The notes under the pieces are model-generated. The model worked only from the letters and a program-made list of their open reading frames with translations, did not search any database and had not been told where the DNA came from. Positions 1-10,859 of a stretch of 64,000 bases of DNA are shown here, piece after piece. Within the stretch, counting starts at the first letter, position 1; each line of letters starts with the position of its first letter. The DNA is taken from the NCBI GenBank assembly GCA_002917075.1, contig NTMA01000088.1:1-64000 (forward strand). Reading direction: 5' to 3'. Both the position numbers and the translations under genes were made by a program. The stretch is from Hawksworthiomyces lignivorus. Its lineage: Eukaryota; Ascomycota; Sordariomycetes; Ophiostomatales; Ophiostomataceae.

Positions 1-5
1 GTAAT

Positions 6-29
6 GGGGGGGGGGGGGGGGGGGGGGGG
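6..29. repeat. 24-nt poly-G tract (poly-C on the sense strand of a prp39 intron)
   Basis: An uninterrupted run of 24 G lies 21 nt past the GTGAGT donor of the last visible prp39 exon, inside the next intron. Length is likely variable between isolates and prone to sequencing error. Confidence 0.9.
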
Positions 30-50
30 AAGCGAGAGAGCAAAACTCAC

Positions 51-2411
51 CCAAAGATCTCCCGGTCAATGACTAGGAATTTCTTGATGGCATCCTTTGT
101 GCCTCGCTGCTGCAGGTACGTCAGATACACCTGGCACAGCTCCCTCTTGGTCGCAAAGGACAACCGGCTCTGCGTCCGCAGTTCCGTGATCACGTGGTCG
201 ATGCGTGCCGCCGCCTGTGCTTCGGTAGCGGCGTCGCTCGGCTGCGCAAGCTCAAAGTCGAGCCATTTCCACCAGAACTGGCGGCTGTCCGCGTACCACT
301 GCACGTTCTTCTCGAACACCGTGCGCGCGTCGTCTGCGGAGCCCTTGACTTTCCACAGCATGTACGCCCACTCGGTGACGAGCGCAGCCTTGGTGAACAG
401 GTCTACCTCTGGCGCGTCGATCTGCTGCTTAAGCACATCAATTGCCGCATCCAGCCCGGCTTGCCGCCGCTCCAGGTTGGCCCACGACACAATCACTTCC
501 GGGCTGCCTGGCAGCGTCTCCAGCACTGCACCGTGAATCGCCCGCGCCACGTCCACGCGGCCGCAGCTCTCCTCAAAGTACGCAAAGTGCAGCCGGATGG
601 CTGGCCGGCTCAGCGGCACGAAGAGCGTTACCGCCCGCAGGAAGACATTGCGCACATCCTCTTCTTTCCCCGGCTGCGCTGCCATCCACCGCGCATACCG
701 GAACCAGAACTCCTCGTAGAATGCGCACGTCACTAGACAGCGCTCATACAAGAACACGATGCGCGCGTGGTCTTCCTCGGCCTCCTCAAAGTCGAGGTAC
801 TTGCGCCAGTTAGCCAGCTGCTGGTGTTCCAGCTCCGTGACGTGGAAGTAAGGCCGCTTGATTTCCGACTCGTACGTCCACCGCTTGTTGGTCTCTTCTT
901 GTGTCTTGGTGAACGTCTCGTAGAACAGGGCATCAATCTTTGCGCGGATTGCCACCTCTGCCTCGGCTTCAGACTTGGCAACTCCATACTGCAGTGCTTC
1001 GGCATCGACCTCCGCCCGGATCCGCGAAAGCGTTTCGGATGAGACGAGATCCGTAACAGGCCGTGACTGGGCAAGCTGCCTGAACCGCTCAAAGTAACGG
1101 GCATATTGATGCATAGGGATTTCGATAATGCGCTTCAAGATGGCGAAAACATTGTCAGTGGCTTCAAGCCGATCCTCGTAATCTATGTACTTGTCCCAGA
1201 AAGGATGGGCCAGAAAGTCCAGCCCAACATGGTCTGCTGCCCGCTCAAACAGCCTGAAAAAAAAGGTAAAGGTTAGTGAAACCGAATTGTGCTTACTCCC
1301 CACGAAAGGTAGTATAAGGGAGTACAAGAGAAAGAGGGGGAGGCGCTGGAGAGGGGGAGAAGGAAGATGGGAGAAGGAGAAAGAAAAGCAGGATAGGAGC
1401 AGAAATACAAAGAAGTTTGTTATTGGTAGTTTGGTGGTTTATAATGAGGGATTTGATCCGGCTATGAGGTAAATCGAGCAGAGCAAAAAGAGAGAAACAC
1501 AAAGAATTCATAAAGGACTGGCGATCTGCGACGAGAGAGGCGAGGGAGGCTCAAATTCAACTAATAGCCGTGGGCGAACCACTCGTGATCAGCGACGAGG
1601 TTGAGCTAAGCCTGGGATAAAAATGTTTGCATGTTTGTGAGAGAGAACACATCCAGCAGGTCCTTTTGTTTGAAAGAATGGCCATTTCTGGATATTCTCA
1701 CCGTGACAGGTAGACAACCAATTGCTCAACTCGTGTTTCGTCCATGCTCAATCCATAAGTGTGTTTCTTCGTTGATGATGGAGCGATCGCTGGCCATTCA
1801 AAAAACGCGCTGCTCGACAGAGTTGTCCCTCCTCTTGTGTTCATTGTCTCGGATGTGCTAGTAGTTATGGGCAAAGACAAACAATGTGGGATATGAAGGG
1901 GAGGGAGGAGGGGAGGAGAGGGGCATATCACCGGCTTTAGGACTTACTCTCTCACGAACTGAGGCTCATGTGTGGTTTCCATCTTGAAGGAGCAGAACTC
2001 CGTCCATAGATCAACCGAGTTCGTGATGCTGGTGCAGCCGCGCTCGTAAACCATCTCGGCAGCCTCGGGGCCAGAAATGTGGAACTCGAAGTCGGCGTAC
2101 TTCTTCCAGTAGCCAAACAGCAGAGGGAATTTCAGCAGGAAACGATCGTATGAATCGCGCATAGTTGCCAGCGCCTGAGGGCTCGAGTTTCGGTTCAGGC
2201 CGCCGTCTATTCCCTCACAGGTCCGTACCAGCTTCTCCCACGTTTCAAAGCTGTCAGAATCGGCCTCCTGCATCATGTCATTTGAGTTAGCAAATGCTTT
2301 GGCACATCCGGAATACTAGACATGATGGACGAGAAGACGCACCAACTCTAGATTCAGCCGCCGGATCTCTTCATTCTCTTCATCAGTGCCTCCATAATTG
2401 AACTCGGCCAT
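51..2411 (-). CDS. prp39: Pre-mRNA-processing factor 39 (Prp39), 3' end cut by the window edge
   Basis: Prp39 is a HAT-repeat (half-a-TPR) scaffold of the U1 snRNP that helps commit the 5' splice site in the nucleus. Exons on the minus strand: 2411-2343, 2267-1948 and 1253-51. The last ends in a GTGAGT donor, so the C-terminus lies outside the window. The protein starts MAEFNYGGTDEENEE. HAT-type helices follow, with W..Y..FE signatures such as LFGYWKKYADFE and HPFWDKYIDYE, then the family hallmark RPYFHVTELEHQQLANWRKY. Reading phase is kept across both introns (phases 0 and 2). The first intron is 75 nt. The second, 1254-1947, is 694 nt, very long for a fungal gene, and ends with CACTAACC, a T tract and CAG. 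About 530 residues are present. The assignment is firm; only the 3' end is missing. Confidence 0.93.
1254..1947 (-). other. Unusually long (694 nt) second intron of prp39 with a candidate cassette exon
   Basis: The donor is GTAAGTCC and the acceptor is TTTTTTTTCAG, preceded by a CACTAACC branch site. Joining the flanking exons gives continuous HAT-repeat protein (QFVRE/LFERAADH), so the constitutive protein needs no internal exon. Inside lies a segment at 1857-1702, bounded by a TACTAG acceptor (after a long pyrimidine run) and a GTGAGA donor. It is 156 nt, exactly 52 codons, and open in the entering phase. It may be an alternative exon or chance. Confidence 0.6.
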
Positions 2412-3343
2412 GTTTGCGACTGCGCGGCAGTGTTTCGTTTGTTTCGCTACACAAGAAAGAGATCGACAAGCACGTGCTATTGTTTTAACGATCAGAGCTG
2501 GGATGTGGTAGAGATCGAGTAGGCGCAGCACAGACAAAAGATGAAGTGACGCTGGTCTGGGTTGATGCACTGCGAACGTGTGGTGCGATTCGAGATGCAA
2601 AAGAGCGCAATGCCTTTATGCAAATGAAGAAGGCTGGAGAAAGAGAACAGAAGATTTGAGGGCAGTCCAATGAAACCATTGTTTTTGCTGTGCATATTTT
2701 TCCTTGATTACCTGGAGGTGCACGGACCATCCCGAGAGACCAGGCTGAGTCGTGCAGATGAAATTATGTCAGCAGATATAAAATCACGTGGAAGAGTGAG
2801 AACACATCTTACGGGGCGCGGAATACTGGCACATTAAAACTCCGTAGAGCTGCGTCATTGTCCCACCAATACGACACACGGCAGGTCTACAGAAGGCCCC
2901 CTCCAAGTCTCAGCTCAGCTTTTTGGTCCAGTGCACACAAAAACTTGAATGATTTTGCAAAATTATACCTTTTTGGATTTTGGATCTTGATTTGTGGTTA
3001 TCTCTCTTTTAATTAGGTCCGGTCGATCGTTGGATTAAATGGAGGGAGCGGTAAGGCTGACCCTTCTTGCTGCTCTTTCCCTTACCGCCTTCAGGAACAC
3101 ACTGACCTCTAAGAATCTGGGACCGTAGAGAGACACGAGACCAGCTCCTAACGATCCCTCCTCCTTTTGAACCGTCTCGACATTCTACGTTTGAAGCATA
3201 GGTCATCGTTTTGTCTCTTCACGAGGCAACCGATCCGGCCGACGACCTCTTCATCTCACTGCAAACTATGCAGTGCTTGGCTGCCTCCCTGACCCGCAGT
3301 CGCATCTTTTCAGCAGTTCCGTCTTGCTGAACCTGACGGCACC
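2412..3343. promoter_or_regulatory. Divergent promoter between prp39 and the synaptojanin gene
   Basis: A 932 bp spacer separates the two start codons. It contains two CACGTG E-box palindromes (2471-2476 and 2785-2790) and a TATAAAA (2777-2783) beside the second. CACGTG is bound by bHLH factors in fungi; any role here is inferred. No ORF looks coding. Confidence 0.5.
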
Positions 3344-6300
3344 ATGGACTACATAGGAAGTACTTTATCGTGGAATGGCCAGGCGCCAGATCCAGACAAG
3401 ACCAGCCAATTAATGATTCGCGATTATCCCCATCGTGCCATTGCTATTGTTTCGCGCTCACACGCCCTCATCTTCCGACACAGCTCCGTCGGCGGTGACT
3501 CGACCAATGGCGGCAGTGGCCACGGAAGCTCGAAATGCATGGTTGAATTCTCTCCCACATCCAAGGGCATGCTCAGCGACTACCGTCCACTCACGCCCCG
3601 GCCAATATATGGAACCCTTGGGCTTATATCTATCAACCAGGATGTCTTCTTGAGCGTCATCACGCAAGCCTTGCGGGTGGCCACGCTTCGGCCAGGAGAG
3701 ACGGTTGAAATGATTCAACAAGTGCAATTCTTTTGTCTGAATACAAGCGAATACGACGACGTCGTCCTCCCTCTTGATCCATGGGATCCAGATAGCGACG
3801 CTGCCTCGGTATACTCTCAAGGAAACTTGAGCCGGCGGGATGTGCCTCTTGAGCACCCATGCCAGGAGCTGATGAAAATTCTGGGCAACCGAAGTTTCTA
3901 TTACAGCACGGACTTCGACATCACGAATCGGCTGCAGGACAGGTGCGTGCATGAGTCTAAACTCTGGTTTTCAACCAGAGGGCTGCCGCTAATGCTTTTC
4001 TCTTTTTACTAGATCTGCCGATGCCTCCACGTTCGACATAGATAACTTCGACGAGTCGTTTCTATGGAACTCCTTTATGATCCAGCCACTGGTCCAATTT
4101 CGCTCCCGTCTTCAACCCCACGAAAGAGAAACTCTCGATTCCTCGAAAATTCTCACCTCAGCCGTACGGGGCTTTTGCCAGACCGTCACAATACCGCAGT
4201 CTGTCGCGCCTCTTCGCAACACCCGATCCGGGATGCCATCGTATCTTACAATTATATCAAGGCTGTCGTGCAGGCGAGCAGGCACTCGTTTCAACGCGCG
4301 GGGCATTGATGACGATGGCAATGTAGCCAACTTTGTGCAGACGGAGACGATTTATTGGAGTCCGGCAGGCCTGGTGTTCTCGTATGTCCAGGTCCGTGGC
4401 TCGGTTCCTGTGTTTTGGGAGCAGTCTGCCGGCCTGATACCAGGACACCAGAAGATCGTGGTGACAAGATCTCCAGACGGCGCCCAGCCAGCGTTTGACA
4501 AGCACTTTGAGGACTTGGAAACAACATATGGCGCCGTCCATGTTATCAACTTGCTTAGCGAAGCCAAGCCAGGCGAGGCAGAACTTACTCAATGCTATCG
4601 CTATGGCTTGCAACATTCTCCTCTCAGCAGAAGAGGCGACAAATCATCGTCCGACCATGCGCTCCTGCAGTCTACCGAGTATGATTTCCACGCCGAGACC
4701 AGAGGCCCCACTGGCTACGAAGCGGCCCAGGAGATCCGGCGGTATATTGAACACTCGGCGGACGGATTTGCTTATTATCTTGCCATGGAGGTAGAAGATG
4801 CGACCAAGAACGAGAAGGCAATGAGTCCTGGCGGACACCGCCGCTTTGTAGTGGTACTGCAGCAAGAAGGCGTGTTTCGCACAAACTGCTTGGACTGCCT
4901 GGACCGGACAAATCTTATCCAGACCATTATCTCGCAAATGGCAGTGGAGGCCTTCCTTCACCATAGAGGTGAATATGCTAGCCCGGACTTTTGGGTGCGG
5001 CACTCGAACCTCTGGGCCGATAATGGAGATGCTCTGTCAAAAATCTACGCAGGCACCGGCGCCCTCAAGTCGTCCTTCACCCGGTACGGCAAGATGTCTC
5101 TAGCGGGCGCAATTGCCGATGCCCGAAAGTCTGCCACGCGGCTCTATATCAACAACTTTGCCGACAAAGGCAGGCAAAACACCATTGACATGCTTCTCGG
5201 ACGGTTATACGGTCAGGCACCCGTCGTGCTCTTCGACCCCATTAGCGACTACGTCACAGCCGAGTTGAACAAACGAGCAGCCACGTTTTCATCCACTGAG
5301 ATCATCAAGATGTGAGTGATTAGTAACCTGCTGAGGCTGTCTTCCTCAAGATAAGAATGAAGCTAATGATTGCTGTGTAGATGGGTTGGAACGTTCAATC
5401 TCAATGGTCGCCTGGACGGACTTGGCGAAGATCTGTCGCCGTGGCTCTTTCCGACCCCTGTGACATCGGCGGACAAATTGCCTGAGATCGTAGCCATGGG
5501 TTTCCAAGAAATTGTCGAACTAAGTCCGCAGCAGATTATGAACAGCGATCCAACAAGGAAACAACAATGGGAAGCTGTTGTGCGAGGCACACTCAATAAG
5601 CATGCTGATTTGATTGGCAGTGAACACTACGTGGTGCTGCGCAGTGGACAGCTGGTTGGTGCAGCCCTGTGTATATTCGTCAAGTCGTCGTCGTTGGCGA
5701 AGATCAAGAATGTCGAGGGCAGCGTAAAGAAGACAGGTTTGTCTGGAATGGCCGGAAACAAGGGTGCAGTTGGCATTCGACTGGACTACGCGAATACATC
5801 GATCTGTTTTGTGACGGCACATCTGGCAGCTGGCTTCGCAAACTACGAGGAGCGCAATAGAGACTATATAACAATTCACCACGGATTGCGTTTCCAGCGC
5901 AATCGAGGCATCGACGACCACGATGCAGTGCTCTGGTTCGGAGACTTCAACTACCGCATTGGGCTGGGACGCGAACCAGCTATGGAATTGGTACGGGCAG
6001 GCAACCTGGAGACGCTGTATGAAAACGACCAGCTTAATCTGCAGATGGTTGCTGGCTTAGCATTCCCATACTACTCGGAAGCGCGGATCACCTTTCCGCC
6101 AACTTACAAATTTGATGTAGGCAAGGATGAGTATGACTCGTCAGAGAAGCAGCGCATACCAGCGTGGACAGACCGCATCCTGCGAAAGGGACCGAACTTG
6201 CGGCAGGTGGCCTATAACTCGGCACCTCTACGGTTTTCGGACCATCGACCAGTCTACGGGCACTTCAACTGCACAGTCAACATTATTGACGAAGCCTTGC

Positions 6301-7616
6301 GCGATAAAATCAGTCGTGAGCTGTACGAGCGACGCAAGGGCGAGGTGGGTGACTCCACGGCCAACACAACGCTGGAGGATACCGACGACGAGGACCTCAT
6401 CGGCTATGATGCCATCGAGCCTGGATTGCCAGCGGCGAGCTCCGATCGGCAGAAGTGGTGGCTGGAGAACGGCAGGATGGCACAGGCGGCCGTGCAGCCC
6501 CCAACACTTGGCAATCCGACAACGCATACAACGGTTCTCAATCCCAAGAGGCCGGCGAATCCGTTCACGCCAACAGATGAGCCCGACTGGGTAGCTGTGC
6601 CGCGGACTGAATCCCGATTGTCATCGTTTTCGAGCTTGTCCACTTCGCCCTACGAACACATCAACCACTCAACTGTGCTTTCAAGCTCTGTGAAGAGTCA
6701 ATCCGGAGGCGTGCCGCCAGTAGCACCCCCGAGAAGAATTCCGCAACCATTTGACGCGTCATCGACGTCATCACCGACATCCAACCCTAGTCATCCCCCG
6801 ACAAAGAGCCTCTCTTCACAGTTATATCGCCAGGAGGCAACAGCAGCTACGGCAACGCCTCCTCCCCCTCCGCCACCGCGTAGACAGACGAATATCACGA
6901 ATGGAAGCGGAAACGTAACGCCCAGTACCAAGACGGGATCTACAACATCTCTAGCGTCCGTCTCATCTACTGCTACGCCCGTTCCGTCCGCACTTGCTGG
7001 ACGACTCCCCGCGTCCACAGTAAGCGCCATGACAAGAGCGTTTGATGAGCTTCGCACATCAGCCTCCTCGTCTCCTTCGGCATTCTCCACCCACAGCACA
7101 GCCCTTTCTAGCAACACGCGCAACTATTCCGACAAGGGCAGTGAGCAGCACAGCGGTCCGCCACTACCTGCTCGGCACATTCAGATGCCGACCAACAGCC
7201 AGCCATCCGTGGTAACAAACTCTCCGCGACCGCCGTCTGTAGCGTCTTCCCAGGGTGCGTCACTGTCGGCGTCTGCGTCGGCATCGAGTTTAACGGGCGG
7301 CAAGGCCAAACCGGCACCTCCGGTGGCAAAGAAGCCCGCGCATTTACTATCGGTCCCGGCCTCTGCTACCAGCGAGGTGGGCAACAGCGTGGCTGGTGGT
7401 GCCTCTGCGCCTCCTCCCAAACCACTGCGGCGACAGACAGAGCAAACCGCAAACGACGAGCCCCCGCCGCCCAGACTCCCCTCTAGGACGCGAACTGTTG
7501 CCGCTAGAGATACCGGTGGGAAACCATCTCTGACGAGACCTCCAGCCAATATCGACCTTTTGGGTGACGATAGCAGCAGCGAGCTGTCTCGGTGGCAGCC
7601 CTTGCAGCCAAATTAG
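3344..7616 (+). CDS. Synaptojanin-type polyphosphoinositide phosphatase (Sac1 domain plus inositol 5-phosphatase)
   Basis: A counterpart of yeast Inp51/52/53. It removes phosphates from PI3P/PI4P and PI(4,5)P2 at the plasma membrane, cortical actin and endosomes. Exons: 3344-3942, 4013-5311 and 5381-7616, giving 1377 residues. Both introns are about 70 nt. The N-terminal Sac domain starts with MIRDYPHRAIAIVSRSHALI and keeps the C-x5-R-T catalytic loop (NCLDCLDRTN, Cys about 492, Arg about 498), so it should be active, unlike yeast Inp51. The 5-phosphatase domain starts at WVGTFNLNG (about 634) and carries WFGDFNYRIG (about 818), PAWTDRIL and SDHRPVYG (about 919). The tail of about 440 residues is rich in Pro and Ser with poly-Pro stretches, a likely SH3-ligand tail for endocytic partners. 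It does not resolve INP52 from INP53. Confidence 0.95.
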
Positions 7617-10600
7617 CAGCGGAGTTAGGCATGGGATTGGGAGGCATCATGTTTTGGGCCATAATAACGACAACTAGAGACGGGATCACTAACGATAACA
7701 ATATATTACATATAGAAATGATGAAAGCAGTACAAAGTAGAATCATCGCTACGAGAAATAGGTGCGATTATGAACGGAAAACACCGGTTAAATCATAGCG
7801 AGAAGAGGACAGAGTAGAGATAAGACTGTGTGGGAGTTCATTTTCTAGCTGCCGTCGAGCTTCGATTTCTTTGCCCGCCCATGAAAAACTACGAAACGGC
7901 TGCCACACGTTCGATCTGCGTATACCAATTGTAGAATTTTGACATGGAAATTAGGGTCCATCCCAATGTCTTCATATGGTGCACGTACAATTATTGGCAG
8001 ACCGGAACGTCGATGCCGTAATACCGCACCAAGCTCCATCACTTTCCCCCCTCTCCACCTCGCACCCGCCTTCCTTTGTGTGTTGATCGCTCCCACCAAA
8101 AAAAGCAACTAAAATCTGCCATGTCCCGGCTTGGCATTTTCTGCAAGAAAATGCTACGCTGGCGACAGGAGAAGGCACAAGAAGCGAAATTCGCCAGATA
8201 AACTCTGGGGTACAAAGTTGCTTTTAACTTTCCATCCAACTGAGGGCATCGTGACTTGTTTGTTCTCGTCGGATTTTTTTTTTTTTTTTTTTTTTTCACG
8301 ATTTCCTTTTTTGTTGTCTTTTGTGCGTGCCATTTTGATTTCTTCAGCGAATTTTTCGATCTTCTATTTGCTACAACTCTCCTTGGTCATGCCGCCTCCT
8401 ACGTCATTAAGCAGGGTGTCGCAGAACCGTCTGCTGCCTTCCGTTACAGAACTAGAGAACGTAACGCTAAGGCAACTGACGGGCTGTGCGGCAACTGCCT
8501 GCGTGCGGCTGTGCTCATAATAAATTGCGGTCTGCTTGTGACTATGTGCCATGTGCTTTACAGTTTTACCCTCTTATGTGCATAGTTTGCGCAAGCATGA
8601 ACAATCTCGAGCGCTAGAGGCTGCACGTGGCTGGAGCACATGAAGACCCCTAATGTTTTATTGAAGGCGATATTTTCTTCTATGGTGTACTTGCACATCC
8701 TTATTGACCCTTTAGCTTGTTTTGCTCATTTTTTTTCGGAGCCACCATCCTTGGGCTTCTCCTCTTGGCAGCATAGAAAGACAAGCCCATTAAAGAGTAC
8801 TTGCCTTGAGAATTTACGATACTTACGGTGAAGACAATGCGCATAACTCTTGTACGGAGAACTCCGCGATGAAGAGGCAGACTATGTGTCGAAATAGTTT
8901 AGTTTTGCTTGCCAGCGTGCAGTTTGTACCTAATATTAAGACCGTCGCGCCGTTATATGATGCTAAGGGCGGTTTTTCTAGTCGCTCGCGTGGCATTTTC
9001 CCAATTTGGCCTCTTTACCGCCAGTTGTGAGAGGGTCTTTTTGTGTCGTGCCAAGGACTGCCTCCGTCTACCGTTCGATAGTCTCTCGGCGGACGCACAT
9101 TGGCGCACGCAGTGCTGCTCCGTTAGCTTCCTCTGCGTACATGGTCTGCAGCGGCGTGACAGCGTGTTGGGTCAGCTAAACATGACACTAGCGGCTTCAC
9201 TTGTCCGTTCGGGCATCTTCTTTGTTGCTCTTTTCGCTTCCGAGCCAATCTGTCCATGGTATTCGTCTGTTGAAGAGAGCAGGGGCTGAATGGGGGGTTC
9301 CGCTCGTCGGGGGGAAAAGTATAGGAGAGAATGACGACGTTAACTCGCTTCCGGTGCGCCTTCCTCATGCGGACTCGTCTTGTGTTGCCCTTTCTTTTTC
9401 GTTATATTTTTCTCCTTCCTCTCAACTCCGTACTGTTCTCTGCGTTTCGGTAGCTGGCTACCCCAACTCCCCCCACATGAGTTCCCAGTCATTTTATTCG
9501 CTCTGCCCTGCTTTTCGCAAGCGTACTCCGTCGTATACATACTTACATTTGCTGTGCTCCAACGAGTGAGAAACTCCCCCCATCGAAATGGTGGATCCCT
9601 GTTGTTTTATTTGACTTGACCTTGACCTTGCTTGACCTTGTCTCTGTGTCCTTGGCTCGACGGCTTCTGTTTGTCAGTCTGAATCTTGTTTTTGAGTTTA
9701 CGTTTCTATTTCTTTCCATTTTACTTTTCTTTTTCTTTTCCTTCTCTGCGTCTTCTGAGTTCCCAGGCTGATCAAAAGAGGGCTCCCTCTTGCCTACTCT
9801 CGAAGTTGACTCTTTCGTTATTTCCTTCTCTTGATTTCTCTCGTTTTGTTCTTTCAACCGCCTATCATTGAAGTGTACACGCCCACGTCGTTTTGTTCCT
9901 TTGTTCCGCAGCAGTACGGACATTCGCCCTCCCCTTTTGCTGCAGCTTCTTTTCCCTTTCTTAATCCTTTTTTATTTTTATTTTTTTTAACCCTCCACAG
10001 AATTTTCATCCTTTTTCTTCTCGTCTCTCTCCGTGCTCTTTTCGTACTGTCCGCTTTGGCGCTTCCATTTCCTGGGAAAGAACGAATATTAGAGCGGGCT
10101 TGTTCTGCCCTGTTGTTGTGCCGCCGATATTAGAAATTGCGAGACTTGGCCGCTTTTCGCCCTTTCCTTACTTGTTCTCTTGCAGCAGCGGCGCCTTCCC
10201 TCCCCTGGGCTTGACCTCAATCTATTATTCTGCTGTGCAATTTCGCCTCTTCATCTATTTCCTCAGCCCTGAAAAAGCAAATATTACAATAACAGAATAC
10301 GGCGACAATAAGGCGATTCCCCCTATTCACTTATGCACTTCCGCCACTGATGTCATCTTGCTGGCTTGGAATCCTGCCGTTTTTCAGTCATCCTGACCGC
10401 TGCCATTTGTTCCTTTTCTAGCCTCGTGCCTCCATATTTAGACTTCCCTCGTCGTCTTCGTTTCTTCCTGAGCGAATCGCCAGCACAAACATCGACGGTA
10501 TCGATAACATCTAAAACCTACAGAAAGTCGATCCCAAGAGAATCGCACTTTTTGAGGAGCCAACATTCCGGAGAAAAATACGCAAGAACAAAAAAAAAAA

Positions 10601-10859
10601 AAAAGGTGTTGATCATGCGCTCATAATAGAAGAGAAAGGGATATTTCCAGGCGTCCCAAAAACAAAGGTGCACGACCTGAGAAGCAAAGGGATGATCGCC
10701 TGCGCAACCAAAGCAGCGAAAGAAACGAACTAGAAACAGAACAGCCAAGAAGGGCCCCGCATACCTCGTACAACGCCAGCAGCAGCCAGGTGCCCTTGTT
10801 GCAATCGCCACAGTTGCCCTATCGCTACCGTTAGCAACGAAAAGTACCATCGCTAGCAA
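7617..10859. other. 3.2 kb spacer without a defensible gene; pyrimidine-rich leader of the next gene
   Basis: It holds the 3' region of the synaptojanin gene, a 23-nt T tract (8274-8296), three spaced copies of TTGACCTTG within 9612-9640, a strongly C/T-rich stretch at about 9380-10260 typical of fungal promoters and leaders, and a 15-nt A tract (10590-10604). Short ORFs (for example near 8.1-8.5 kb and 9.2-9.6 kb) lack family signatures. I saw no tRNA-like A/B boxes. Confidence 0.6.

Noticed and set aside
7845..8036. Minus-strand frame ending GRAKKSKLDGS after the synaptojanin gene
   Set aside because: Only ~63 codons from the first ATG, no family match, in a 3' region.
8131..8585. Overlapping 109-129 codon frames near the T23 tract
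   Set aside because: They contain poly-Phe from the T tract and show no conserved motif.
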